A stretch of DNA of 64,000 bases from Bradyrhizobium sp. CCGUVB4N (GCF_024199945.1 NZ_JANADP010000001.1:4526001-4590000), one strand, 5' to 3'; counted from the first letter of the stretch, positions 15,755 to 24,355 are shown. Notes: generated by a model not told the origin, from the sequence alone. Numbers and translations are program-made.

Positions 15755-16778
15755 CGCGCACCTCGTATTTGGTCGGCTTGCCGAGGCTCGGCATGGCGCG
15801 GGAGACCCAGTCGGCGGTCCAGGCGATCAACTGCTCGGTGTCGACGACCGGCAGGCCGAACAGCTCCACGGCTCTCGACGTGTCAGTCAGCCACGCCGTC
15901 GGTTCTTCCTTGCCTGTCAGCACCGGCGCGCGGCCGAAGCGGGCGCCGAATTTCTGCGCGAGATCGCGCACCGCCAGAATCTCGTGGCCGCTGACATTGA
16001 TCGGCGTGGTCGGCGCCGTGCAATGCGCCAGGCACCGCAGCGCCTGCGCGGATGCATCGCCCTGCCAGATGAAATTGACGTGGCCGAGGCTGACGTCGAT
16101 CGGTGTGCCAGTCAGCACCTTTGTCGCGATGTCGTGCAGCACGCCGTAGCGCATGTCGATCGCGTAATTGAGCCGGAACAGCCGGCCCGGCGTTGCGAAT
16201 TTGTGCGAGAAATACTCGAACATGCGCTCGCGGCCGACGCAGGACTGGGCGTATTCGCCGGGCGGGTTCGGCGCCATGTCCTCGGTCGAGCCTTTGCCGT
16301 CGACGCCGACGAACGGATAGACGCAGCCGGTCGAGAACGCCACGATCCGCGACGACGGGAAAGCCTGCGCCACCAGCGCCGGCACATGCGCGTTCATCGC
16401 CCAGGTCAGCGACAGATCGCCCTCGGCGCCGAACTTGCGGCCGGCCATGAAGATGATGTTGGGCGCCTTCGGCAGCGCCTTGATCGCGGCGTCATCGAGC
16501 AGGTCGCAATTGATGGTCTCGACGCCGCGCGCCTGCAGCCAGTCCTTGACGCCCGCGTCGCTGAAGCGGGCGACGCCGATGACGCGGCGATCAGGGGCGG
16601 CGGCCTTCGCCAGCCCCGCCAGCGTCGGCCCCATCTTGCCGGCAACGCCGAGGATCATGATGTCGCCTTCGACCCTTTCGAGATCGTCGATCAACGCCTG
16701 CGTCGGACGGCAGAGGAGATCGTCGAGGGCCGCGATATCAGGGATCGTCTTCGGCAGCGTCTGGCGGGTGAGGAGCAT
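15741..16778 (-). CDS. NAD-dependent epimerase/dehydratase family protein
   Basis: 345-residue short-chain-type reductase with an extended N-terminus. The nucleotide loop is MILGVAGKMGPTLAGL (a GxxGxxG variant) at about residue 40. Ser/Tyr catalytic elements are seen as FSTGCVYPF and EYAQSCVGRERMFEYF; the usual YxxxK is altered (YAQSC), so activity may differ. AAGGA precedes the ATG at 16778. It follows the permease gene after a 15-bp tandem repeat and overlaps the GNAT gene. Confidence 0.85.
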   Translation of the reverse strand: MLLTRQTLPKTIPDIAALDDLLCRPTQALIDDLERVEGDIMILGVAGKMGPTLAGLAKAAAPDRRVIGVARFSDAGVKDWLQARGVETINCDLLDDAAIKALPKAPNIIFMAGRKFGAEGDLSLTWAMNAHVPALVAQAFPSSRIVAFSTGCVYPFVGVDGKGSTEDMAPNPPGEYAQSCVGRERMFEYFSHKFATPGRLFRLNYAIDMRYGVLHDIATKVLTGTPIDVSLGHVNFIWQGDASAQALRCLAHCTAPTTPINVSGHEILAVRDLAQKFGARFGRAPVLTGKEEPTAWLTDTSRAVELFGLPVVDTEQLIAWTADWVSRAMPSLGKPTKYEVRDGRY

Positions 16779-16790
16779 CGATTGGTCCTT

Positions 16791-16835
16791 CAAGTTTGCC
16801 GTTTTCAGGTTTGCCGTTTTCAGGTTTGTCTTGCA
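16791..16835. repeat. three-copy 15-bp tandem repeat
   Basis: CAAGTTTGCCGTTTT, CAGGTTTGCCGTTTT and CAGGTTTGTCTTGCA lie head to tail. The third unit contains the 3' end of the permease gene, whose stop codon is at 16820-16822. The repeat looks like slippage duplication of the permease end and separates permease and epimerase genes. Confidence 0.8.
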
Positions 16836-17593
16836 TCGCCCACGACGAACATGCGTTCGAGCACGAGCACCAGGCCGTAGAGGGCGACGCCGAGCAGCGT
16901 CAGCAGCACGACGGCCATCACCATCGCGGGCGTGTCGAGCGACGACTGCACCTGGATCATGAGGTAGCCGAGCCCGCGCTCGGAGGCGATGAACTCGCCG
17001 ACGATGGCGCCGGCGACCGCGAGGATGGCGCCGACCTTCATGCCGGAGAACACATATGGCAGCGAGCCCGGCAACTGGATCTTGCGAAACAGCGTCCAGC
17101 GCGAGCCGCGTAGCGATTTGACGAGATCGAGCAGGTCCGGCTCGACCTCGCGCAGGCCGCGCGCGGTGGTGAGCAGGATCGGGAAGAAGCAGATGCTGAA
17201 GGCGATCAGGATGTTCGGCAGGATGCCGTAGGAGAACCAGACGATGAAGAGCGGACCGAGCGCGACCTTCGGGATCATGTTCAGCGTGACGAACAGCGGC
17301 AGCAGCGCGAGGCTGAGCAGCGGCGCCCAGCTGAAGATCACCGCAAGCGCGACGCCGACGAAAGCGCCGAGCGCGAAGCCGCCGAGGATCTCGACCGCCG
17401 TCACCAGCGTGTTGGCGCCCCAGGCATAGCTGGCAGTTCCTAGCGTCTGCACGGTTGCGAGCGGCGAGGGCAGGATGAATTTCGGCACGTGGAAGGCATC
17501 GACCGCGACCTGCCAGAGCACGAGCACGGCCAGATGCACGATCAGGACGATCGCAACGCTGCGCGCCGGACTGCTGGCTCCGCCACCTGCCAC
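16820..17593 (-). CDS. ABC transporter permease, NitT/TauT type
   Basis: 257-residue inner-membrane subunit with about six membrane segments. The cytoplasmic coupling loop is visible as LVKSLRGSRWTLFRKIQLPGSLPYVFSGM, and GAIVGEFIASERGLGYLM is the usual TauC/SsuC feature. It pairs with the ATPase at 13101 and the NMT1-type receptor at 18424. A perfect palindrome lies 67 bp upstream of its start. Confidence 0.93.
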   Translation of the reverse strand: MAGGGASSPARSVAIVLIVHLAVLVLWQVAVDAFHVPKFILPSPLATVQTLGTASYAWGANTLVTAVEILGGFALGAFVGVALAVIFSWAPLLSLALLPLFVTLNMIPKVALGPLFIVWFSYGILPNILIAFSICFFPILLTTARGLREVEPDLLDLVKSLRGSRWTLFRKIQLPGSLPYVFSGMKVGAILAVAGAIVGEFIASERGLGYLMIQVQSSLDTPAMVMAVVLLTLLGVALYGLVLVLERMFVVGDARQT

Positions 17594-17659
17594 CGTCTGC
17601 TCCCTGTTGCCTCGGCCTCACTGCCGCAACGCCGAGCTTAACCGTCCCGGCGCCAAGTT

Positions 17660-17675
17660 TCAACCAGTTGGTTGA
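17660..17675. promoter_or_regulatory. operator-like palindrome before permease gene
   Basis: TCAACCA-GT-TGGTTGA has perfect 7-bp arms. It lies between the TetR stop and the permease start and shares CAACCA-N4-GTTGA with the site at 18327-18341. This is the likely binding site of the adjacent TetR protein. Confidence 0.65.
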
Positions 17676-18323
17676 TTACGGCCGGAGCGACTGCAGCACG
17701 AGATCGGCGACATGCCGGCGGCGGGCGCGGCGGGCGGTGCGGCTCGACAGGTCCTTGCCAAAGATCGCCGACAGCGTCGGCGTGTTGGAGAAGAAGAAAT
17801 AGCTCAAGCCGGCGATGGAGATGTAGAGCTGGACCGGGTCGATCCCCTTGCGGAACAATCCGGCGCGCACGCCTTCGTGCAGGATGTGGGAGACGCTCTT
17901 CACCAGCGGCGAATGCATCGCCTCCAGCCGCGTCGAGCCGCGGACGTGGCGGGCGCCGCCGCGGTTCTCGTCGTTCAGAAGCACGATGAAATCGGGGTTT
18001 TCCGCCAAATGATCGAACGAAGCTTCGATCAGGCGGCGGATCGCCTTGTCCGGCGGCAGGCCCTCGAGATTGAGCTTGCGCTCCTGCTCGCGGATGTCCT
18101 CGTAGACCCATTCGAGCACGGCGAGGTACAGCGCGTCCTTGTCGCCGAAATAGTGGTAGACCAGCTGCTTGTTGACGCCGGCGCGCTCCGCGATCTCGTC
18201 GACGCGGGCGCCTGCAAAACCGTGCCGGGCGAACTCCAGGCGCGCCGCGGTGAGCAGCTTCTTGCGGGTGGCGACGGGGTCGCGGCGCTGCGGCACGGTG
18301 TCGCCTGATCGTTTTGCGGGCAT
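17676..18323 (-). CDS. TetR-family regulator of the ABC cluster
   Basis: 215-residue repressor. HTH: ARHGFAGARVDEIAERAGVNKQLVYHYFGDKDALYLAVLEW, close to the RutR/AcrR type. The C-terminal domain contains HLAENPDFIVLLNDENRGG and a C-terminal helix with ISIAGLSYFFFSNTPTLS, seen in regulators of NitT/TauT systems. I chose the ATG at 18323; a TTG start 21 bp upstream would place the start inside the operator at 18327. It is divergent from the receptor gene and in line with the permease operon. Confidence 0.9.
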   Translation of the reverse strand: MPAKRSGDTVPQRRDPVATRKKLLTAARLEFARHGFAGARVDEIAERAGVNKQLVYHYFGDKDALYLAVLEWVYEDIREQERKLNLEGLPPDKAIRRLIEASFDHLAENPDFIVLLNDENRGGARHVRGSTRLEAMHSPLVKSVSHILHEGVRAGLFRKGIDPVQLYISIAGLSYFFFSNTPTLSAIFGKDLSSRTARRARRRHVADLVLQSLRP

Positions 18324-18326
18324 TTC

Positions 18327-18341
18327 CAACCAAACAGTTGA
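18327..18341. promoter_or_regulatory. second operator-like site, TetR/receptor divergent promoter
   Basis: CAACCAAACAGTTGA shares both ends with the palindrome at 17660-17675 and lies directly upstream of the TetR start codon, 83 bp before the receptor gene. Position fits autorepression and control of the divergent receptor gene. Confidence 0.6.
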
Positions 18342-18423
18342 CAAGTTGAGGGCGGGCTTGTTGCATTGGTAGCCTCACACGGGGAGAGCGACAAGCCGGG
18401 TCGCGGCAACGGGGAGACAGACG

Positions 18424-19428
18424 ATGAAACGTTTGCAGGCGGCTTTTGTGGCTCTGGCGCTGGGTTTGCCGGCAACGCCGGCGAGCGCGGGCGAGGCGGT
18501 CAACCTGATCCTGAACTGGACGCCGACCGCCGACCATTCGCCGTTCTATTACGCCAAGGCGCAGGGCTGGTACGAGAAGGCCGGCATCGACCTGACCATC
18601 GAGGTCGGCAAGGGCTCCGGCGTATCCGCCGCCAAGGTCGGCTCCGGCGGCTCGCCGTTCGGTATCGCCGATCTCGCCACCATGCTGGTCGCCAAGAGCA
18701 AGGGCGCCGACGATGTGGCACTGATGAGCATCTACGCCAACACCGGCCAGACGTTCTACTGGCTGAAGAGCTACGGCGTGAACGGCGTAAAGGATTTCGC
18801 CGGCCACAAGATCGGCAATCCGCCGGGGGACGCCTCGCGCGTGATGTGGCCGGCCTTCGCCAAGGCCGCCGGTCTCGCGCCCGACTCCGTCAGCTTCGTC
18901 AATATCGGGCCGACCGCGAAGATCGCCGCGCTGAAGAGCCACACCGTCGACATCATCAGCGATTTCTACAACGAGCACGATCTGAAGGTGATCGAGTTCG
19001 GGCAGGACCTCGGCTACGTCAACTGGAAGGACATCGGCCTCAACCCCTACGGCAATTCGCTGATCGTCAACGGCGCCTATCTCCAGAAGAATCCGAAGCT
19101 GGTCGAGGCGTTCGTGCGCATCTCGCAAAAGGCCTTTGCAGCCTGCGTCGCCGACGTAACGCCGTGCCTGAAGGCGCTGCTCGACCAGGTCTCCGGTCTC
19201 GACAAGGAGAACCAGGAGCGCCAGTGGGAGCGCATCAAGTATCTGATGACCGACGAGTTCACGACCACCAAGGGTCTCGGCTGGATCGACGGCGAGCGGA
19301 TGAAGAAGGACTACGAGCTGGTCCAGACGTATCTGGGCATGGAAAAGCCGTTCGACGTGACGACGGCGTTCTCGACCGGGATGCTGGATCCCGCGATCAA
19401 GATGGATGCGAGCAAGGTGAAGAAGTAG
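18424..19428 (+). CDS. ABC transporter substrate-binding protein, NMT1/THI5-like
   Basis: 334-residue periplasmic receptor. A signal peptide ends near ATPASAG. The mature start VNLILNWTPTADHSPFYYAKAQGWYEKAGIDL is the hallmark of NMT1/THI5-like receptors, whose known ligands include pyrimidines, thiamine precursors, nitrate and sulphonates. SGGSPFGIADLATML and HTVDIISDFYN follow. It is divergent from the TetR gene and supplies the missing receptor for the permease and ATPase on the other strand. Confidence 0.92.
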   Translation: MKRLQAAFVALALGLPATPASAGEAVNLILNWTPTADHSPFYYAKAQGWYEKAGIDLTIEVGKGSGVSAAKVGSGGSPFGIADLATMLVAKSKGADDVALMSIYANTGQTFYWLKSYGVNGVKDFAGHKIGNPPGDASRVMWPAFAKAAGLAPDSVSFVNIGPTAKIAALKSHTVDIISDFYNEHDLKVIEFGQDLGYVNWKDIGLNPYGNSLIVNGAYLQKNPKLVEAFVRISQKAFAACVADVTPCLKALLDQVSGLDKENQERQWERIKYLMTDEFTTTKGLGWIDGERMKKDYELVQTYLGMEKPFDVTTAFSTGMLDPAIKMDASKVKK

Positions 19429-19430
19429 GG

Positions 19431-20915
19431 CTACGGCTTGGCCACGGCGTCGGTCTTCGCGGCCTCCTCGTTTGCTTTGATCTGGGCCGCGTAGACGACG
19501 TAGTATTTGTAGATATTGCCGATATAGCCGACCGTCTCCTGCCCGACGATCGCTGCCGCTCCGTTCTCGACGTTGCCGAACCAGCGGTTTCGGTCGAGGC
19601 CATGCTTACTGGCAAAATCGCGAAACTTCTTCAGATTGCCGGGGCCCGCGTTGTAGGCTGCGAGCGCCATCAACACCTGTTCGCGGGCCTCGACGGCGGG
19701 CTCGGCGATATAGGTGTCGGCAAGGAAGCGGAGATATTTTGCGCCGGCGTGGATGTTGTCCTCCGCACGTGAGGTGACATCGTTGATGGCAATCTGCTTC
19801 TCGTGCGCCGTGCTCGGCTTGATCTGCATGATGCCGACCGCGCCGGAGCTGTTTCGCATCTTCTGGTCGAAGCCTGATTCCTGGTAGCCTTGTGCCGCGA
19901 GCAACATCGGATCGATGGCGTATCGACCGCCATACTCCGTGAATGCCGCGACCAGCGCCTGGAGCTTTCCGGCGTCGGCAATCGCATTCTTGATGGCCTT
20001 GGCGTTGGTCACGTAACGCGCTTTGAGGTTGTTGCCGAACTCCGTTCCGAGCCGGTGGCCAGCGACGAACTCGTTGAGCTCCTTGGTCAGGAGCGGGCTG
20101 TCCTTTCGTATGGCCCAGGCCAGCTCTCCGCCGTCGTTGATCGTGATGTCCTCGCGGACCTTGAGTCCCTTGAGCAGGCCCGACCAGGCGACTGCCTTGT
20201 GACGATCAACCACCACCCACGGCAGCAGGCCGCCACCGACCATTTCAATCAGATCCTCGTCCTGAAGATTTTCGTCGGCGGCATCGAGCTTGATCGGCGC
20301 TTTTCCCGACTGCTTGCGCTGTTCGTTGATCGCCTTCAGATGCGTGAAATAGCTGCTGGAGAGCCTCGTTGCCACGCCGGTTGCGGCGAGATCGTCGAGC
20401 CCTGCGATGGCTGGTGCCGCGGGTCCCGTCACGAGGACTTCCTTGACGTTCGTCGCCCAAGGCGCTGCGAAATCGACGATGCTGGCGCGCTCCGCAGTGA
20501 TGGTGAGATTGCCGGCGGCGATGTCACCCTTGCCCGCTCGTAGTTCGTCGAACAATCGATCGCGCGGCGTTGGTATGAAGACCACGTTGATGTGATAGGG
20601 CTTCTTCCCGTAGCGTTTGTTCAGCCAGGCCTCGAACTCCTGACCAAGCTCGGCTTCGAAGCCGAAGGCTTCGCCCTTGTCGAGAAAGAACGACGTCCTG
20701 CTGAAGGGCACCAGGATGCGGACGAGCTTGCGGTCCTTCATCCCGTCGAAATCGCCGGTCCAGACGGGGACCGCGGGAAGTCCAATGATCCTTGCCGGTT
20801 GGTCGGCAAGAGCCGGGGTAATGTGCGCGCCAATCAGGGCCGCGGCGAGAAGCGACAGCAATGGACGAATGACCCGTGCTCGCCGGACTTCGCCCGGCCG
20901 ATGCTTCGTCGGCAT
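19431..20915 (-). CDS. MltF-like lytic transglycosylase with SBP-like domain
   Basis: 494-residue envelope protein. After a signal peptide (LLSLLAAALIGAHITPALA) comes a periplasmic binding-protein-like domain of about 250 residues (RDRLFDELRAGKGDIAAGNLTIT). A C-terminal SLT domain follows, with the catalytic Glu in AAQGYQESGFDQ and the conserved AVGIMQIKPSTA and LAAYNAGPGNLKKF. This is the MltF architecture, which cleaves murein glycan strands. GGAGAG precedes the ATG. The gene ends 2 bp from the convergent receptor gene. Confidence 0.9.
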   Translation of the reverse strand: MPTKHRPGEVRRARVIRPLLSLLAAALIGAHITPALADQPARIIGLPAVPVWTGDFDGMKDRKLVRILVPFSRTSFFLDKGEAFGFEAELGQEFEAWLNKRYGKKPYHINVVFIPTPRDRLFDELRAGKGDIAAGNLTITAERASIVDFAAPWATNVKEVLVTGPAAPAIAGLDDLAATGVATRLSSSYFTHLKAINEQRKQSGKAPIKLDAADENLQDEDLIEMVGGGLLPWVVVDRHKAVAWSGLLKGLKVREDITINDGGELAWAIRKDSPLLTKELNEFVAGHRLGTEFGNNLKARYVTNAKAIKNAIADAGKLQALVAAFTEYGGRYAIDPMLLAAQGYQESGFDQKMRNSSGAVGIMQIKPSTAHEKQIAINDVTSRAEDNIHAGAKYLRFLADTYIAEPAVEAREQVLMALAAYNAGPGNLKKFRDFASKHGLDRNRWFGNVENGAAAIVGQETVGYIGNIYKYYVVYAAQIKANEEAAKTDAVAKP

Positions 20916-21130
20916 GATGTTCTCTCCACGACAGCCGAATGTTGCGAGCCGCGGGGCGACGCGCTTGGCGAGAAGAGCTCGCGGGGAGAGTAGGTCGATG
21001 CCGGCGAACCAGCTATGCAGTTTGTGCCAATAGCGCGCGAACGGCGTGCGACACGATTGCCAGCAGAGGCGGGCCAGGGGCGAGGCCCACCGCTAGCCAA
21101 ATCCGCCCACGTACCCCTCCCAAGGAGAAA

Positions 21131-21166
21131 TTAACCGGCCGTTAACCATATCGGCGGCATCGTTAA
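21131..21166. promoter_or_regulatory. CtrA-type binding site upstream of minC
   Basis: TTAA-CCGGCCG-TTAA at 21131-21145 matches the full TTAA-N7-TTAA CtrA consensus, and a further GTTAACC half-site occurs at 21162-21168. The cluster lies 32-67 bp before the minC start. CtrA is reported to act on minCDE in Sinorhizobium meliloti, so control by the cell-cycle regulator is plausible here. Confidence 0.7.
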
Positions 21167-21197
21167 CCATTCAATAACTGGGAACGAGTCGGCCGCC

Positions 21198-21896
21198 ATG
21201 GAGGCTGAAGCAAAAATCCAACGCCAAATGGTGCGCCTGCGCGGGCGCTCCTACGTGGCCTTCGTGTTCGTGCCGACGGTTCCGATCCAGGACTGGCTCC
21301 AGGAGATCGACACCACCATCGCGCGTTCGCCGGGCTTCTTCGCCGGTCGGCCCGTGGTGGTCGACCTGTCCTCGGTCGATCTCAGCCAGGCCGGCATCGG
21401 TCATCTCCTCACCAGCCTGCAGGACCGCAACATCCGCGTGCTCGGTATCGAGGGTGTGGAGGAGGCGCGGCTGACGCCGTCCATGCCGCCGCTGCTCTCG
21501 GGCGGGCGAAGCTGCGTGATCGAACCCAGCGCGCCCAAGAAGCCGGAGGCGAAGGTCGAGACCAAGCCGACCTCGCTGCTGCTCGAGGCCCCGGTGCGCT
21601 CCGGGCAGACCGTGATCTTTCCCGAGGGCGACGTCACCATTCTGGGCTCGGTCGGCTCGGGCGCCGAAGTCGTCGCCGGCGGTTCCATCCACATCTACGG
21701 CGCGCTCCGCGGCCGCGCCATGGCGGGCGTGAACGGTCACACTAGCGCGCGCATCTACTGCCAGAAGATCGAGGCTGAACTACTTGCAATCGATGGGTTT
21801 TACCAGACCGCCGACGATATCGGCGCCGACTTGCGCGGCAAGCCGGCGCAGGCCTGGCTGCAGGGGAATACCATGCGAATTACAGCACTGAACTGA
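21198..21896 (+). CDS. minC: septum-site determining protein MinC
   Basis: 232-residue FtsZ inhibitor. The N-terminal domain (residues 1-100, VRLRGRSYVAF, VVVDLSSVDLSQAGIGHLL) opposes FtsZ. The C-terminal beta-helix dimer domain shows SGQTVIFPEGDVTILGSVGSGAEVVAGGSIHIYGALRGRAMAG, the MinC hallmark that binds MinD. It is first of the minC-minD-minE operon, 21 bp before minD. Confidence 0.96.
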   Translation: MEAEAKIQRQMVRLRGRSYVAFVFVPTVPIQDWLQEIDTTIARSPGFFAGRPVVVDLSSVDLSQAGIGHLLTSLQDRNIRVLGIEGVEEARLTPSMPPLLSGGRSCVIEPSAPKKPEAKVETKPTSLLLEAPVRSGQTVIFPEGDVTILGSVGSGAEVVAGGSIHIYGALRGRAMAGVNGHTSARIYCQKIEAELLAIDGFYQTADDIGADLRGKPAQAWLQGNTMRITALN

Positions 21897-21917
21897 CCAG
21901 CAAAGGAGACATTTCAG

Positions 21918-22733
21918 ATGAGTAAGGTACTGGTCGTGACATCAGGCAAGGGCGGGGTCGGCAAGACCACCACGACCGCCGCATTGGGAGCTGCGCTCGC
22001 GCAACGCGGCGACAAGGTCGTCGTCGTCGATTTCGACGTCGGCCTGCGCAACCTCGACCTCGTGATGGGCGCCGAACGCCGCGTGGTGTTCGATCTCATC
22101 AACGTCGTGCAGGGCGTGGCCAAGCTGCCGCAGGCGCTGATCAAGGACAAGCGGCTGGAGAACCTCTGGCTGCTGCCGGCCTCGCAAACCCGCGATAAGG
22201 ACGCGCTGACGGAAGAGGGCGTGGGCAAGGTCATTGCCGACCTGCGCAGCCGTTTCGACTGGGTGATCTGCGACAGCCCTGCCGGCATCGAGCGCGGCGC
22301 CTCCATGGCGATGCGCTTCGCCGACGAGGCCGTGATCGTCACCAATCCGGAAGTCTCCTCGGTGCGCGATTCCGATCGCATCATCGGCATGCTCGATTCC
22401 AAGACCGTGCGGGCCGAGAAGGGCGAGCGCGTCGAGAAGCACATTCTCATCACCCGCTACGATCCCTCGCGCGCCGCGCGCGGCGAGATGCTCACCATCG
22501 ACGACATCCTGGAAATCCTCGCAACGCCCTTGCTCGGCATCATCCCCGAGAGCCAGGACGTGCTGAAGGCCTCCAACGTCGGCACGCCGGTGACGCTGTC
22601 GAACGCCCACGGCGCGCCCGCGCGGGCCTATATCGACGCGGCGCGGCGGCTGTGCGGCGACACTGTCGCCATGCATGTGCCGACCGAGCGCAAGGGCTTC
22701 ATGGATCGTCTGCTGCGACGGAGGGCTGCATGA
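21918..22733 (+). CDS. minD: septum-site determining ATPase MinD
   Basis: 271-residue ParA/MinD-family ATPase that recruits MinC to the membrane. The deviant Walker A KGGVGKTT is at residues 11-18 with both lysines. VVVDFDVGLRNLDLVMG and VICDSPAGIERGA follow. The C-terminal amphipathic membrane-targeting helix KGFMDRLLRRRAA is present. AAAGGAG precedes the ATG, and its stop overlaps the minE start as ATGA. Confidence 0.97.
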   Translation: MSKVLVVTSGKGGVGKTTTTAALGAALAQRGDKVVVVDFDVGLRNLDLVMGAERRVVFDLINVVQGVAKLPQALIKDKRLENLWLLPASQTRDKDALTEEGVGKVIADLRSRFDWVICDSPAGIERGASMAMRFADEAVIVTNPEVSSVRDSDRIIGMLDSKTVRAEKGERVEKHILITRYDPSRAARGEMLTIDDILEILATPLLGIIPESQDVLKASNVGTPVTLSNAHGAPARAYIDAARRLCGDTVAMHVPTERKGFMDRLLRRRAA

Positions 22734-23011
22734 GCATGGGTCTGCTCCGGCTTCTCCGCGGCAACAAGGCGTCCGCACCCGTCGCTCGCGAACGGTTGCA
22801 GATCCTGCTTGCCCATGAACGCGGACTGCGTGGCCAGCCCGATCTGCTCGGCGTGCTGCGTGAGGAAATTCTCGCCGTCGTGTCCAAGCACGTGACGCTG
22901 GATCCGACCAAGGTCATCGTCCGGCTCGAGCGTGGCGACGAGGTCTCGACCCTCGAGGTCGACATCGAGGTGCCCAACGATATTGAGCGCAAGAAGGTGG
23001 CTGTCGCGTAG
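22730..23011 (+). CDS. minE: cell-division topological specificity factor MinE
   Basis: 93-residue protein that drives MinD ATP hydrolysis and pole-to-pole oscillation. The N-terminal membrane helix MSMGLLRLLRG precedes the MinD-contact segment APVARERLQILLAHER. The C-terminal dimerisation domain holds LREEILAVVSKHV and EVDIEVPNDIERKK. The ATGA overlap with minD fixes the start and implies translational coupling. Confidence 0.96.
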   Translation: MSMGLLRLLRGNKASAPVARERLQILLAHERGLRGQPDLLGVLREEILAVVSKHVTLDPTKVIVRLERGDEVSTLEVDIEVPNDIERKKVAVA

Positions 23012-23043
23012 GGGACGCGACCGCAGACTTTGGGGTGGGTGAG

Positions 23044-23080
23044 AAGGCGGTCCGCCGGGCACGGCGGGCCGCCTTTGTCT
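23044..23080 (+). terminator. terminator after minE
   Basis: AAGGCGG-t-CCGCCG pairs with CGGCGG-g-CCGCCTT across a four-base loop, ending in CTTTGTCTT. It lies 33 bp after the minE stop and closes the min operon. Confidence 0.8.
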
Positions 23081-23182
23081 TGCGTGCATGCCGGGAACCA
23101 CGGTTTCGCCCGATTCCGTCTCGACGCTGGATTGTCATTGCAGGGCGTTGCGCGTCCTGCTGGTTCAGGAAGGGAATGCGCC

Positions 23183-24256
23183 ATGCCGTCGGGACAGCCG
23201 ATCCATCAACGCATCATGGCCGTGGCGCTCGCCGCAGCGATCGCGGCCGCGCCATCGGTCTCGCTGGCCTGCACGCGTTTCGTCTATCACGGCGCGGGCA
23301 ATCAGGTGATCACGGCGCGCTCGATGGACTGGAAGAGCGATGTTGCCACCAATCTCTGGATCTTTCCGCGCGGCATGGCCCGAACCGGCGAAGTGGGGCC
23401 CAACTCGCTCAAATGGACCTCGAAATACGGCAGCGTGATCGCCTCGGGCTACGACATCTCGACCACCGATGGGCTCAACGAGGCCGGCCTGATGGCCAAC
23501 GTGCTGTGGCTGGTGGAGTCGGAATACCCCAAGTTCGACCAGAGCAAGCCGGGCCTGACCATCGCGGCATGGGCGCAATATGTGCTCGACAATTTCACCA
23601 CCGTGCAAGAGGCGGTCGACGTGCTCGCGAAGGAGCCGTTCACGATCGTCACCGACAACGTGCCGGGCGAGAAGCGGCTCGCGACGCTGCACCTGTCGAT
23701 CTCGGATGCGACCGGCGACAGCGCCATCGTCGAATATATCGCCGGTAAGCAAGTCATCCATCACGGCCGGCAATACCAGGTGATGACGAATTCGCCGACC
23801 TTCGACGAGCAACTCGCGCTCAACGCCTATTGGAAGCAGATCGGCGGCACGGTGTTCTTGCCCGGCACCAACCGCGCTTCCGACCGGTTCGCGCGCGCCT
23901 CGTTCTACGTCAACGCGATCCCGAAGGACGAGAATCCCGACCGCGCGCTCGCCAGCGTCTTCAGCGTGATCCGCAATACCTCCGTGCCTTTCGGCATCAA
24001 CACGCCGGATGAACCGAACATCTCGTCGACGCGCTGGCGCACCGTCGCCGACCACCAGCGAAAACTCTATTTCTTCGAGTCGGTGCTGACGCCGAACACG
24101 TTCTGGGTCGATCTCAAGAAGGTCGATTTCTCGCCGCAGACCGGAAAGGTGAAGAAGCTCGATCTCGGCCCGGACCAGGATCACACATTTGCGGGTGATG
24201 CGACCGCCAGCTTCCGCGAGGCCGAGCCGTTCAAGTTCCTAGGCCTGCCGATGTGA
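23183..24256 (+). CDS. choloylglycine hydrolase / penicillin V acylase family protein
   Basis: 357-residue exported Ntn-hydrolase. Signal cleavage after SVSLA exposes Cys30, the N-terminal nucleophile (CTRFVYHG). RSMDWKSD follows with the conserved Arg/Asp pair, then GLNEAGLMANVLWL and the NSPTFDEQL active-site Asn region. The family cleaves linear amides such as bile-salt conjugates, penicillin V and acyl-homoserine lactones; the substrate here is unknown. AGGAAGGGA precedes the ATG and supports this start. A monocistronic unit just after the min terminator. Confidence 0.9.
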   Translation: MPSGQPIHQRIMAVALAAAIAAAPSVSLACTRFVYHGAGNQVITARSMDWKSDVATNLWIFPRGMARTGEVGPNSLKWTSKYGSVIASGYDISTTDGLNEAGLMANVLWLVESEYPKFDQSKPGLTIAAWAQYVLDNFTTVQEAVDVLAKEPFTIVTDNVPGEKRLATLHLSISDATGDSAIVEYIAGKQVIHHGRQYQVMTNSPTFDEQLALNAYWKQIGGTVFLPGTNRASDRFARASFYVNAIPKDENPDRALASVFSVIRNTSVPFGINTPDEPNISSTRWRTVADHQRKLYFFESVLTPNTFWVDLKKVDFSPQTGKVKKLDLGPDQDHTFAGDATASFREAEPFKFLGLPM

Positions 24257-24355
24257 TCGGTAGCGTGCGGAACGGGAGCTACGGCAAATCCGTTATCAGA
24301 AACCCGCGGAGCGCCGAGCCGGGCGCCGCGGTTTCCTTCAAACGGGAGTGCGCCC

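Noticed and set aside
18345..18423. TPP riboswitch before the NMT1/THI5-like receptor
   Set aside because: The repeated CGGGGAGA is the only resemblance; the conserved CTGAGA and ACCTGA elements and their stems are missing.
21918..22733. ParA-type plasmid partition ATPase
   Set aside because: The adjacent minC and minE and the C-terminal amphipathic helix identify it as MinD.
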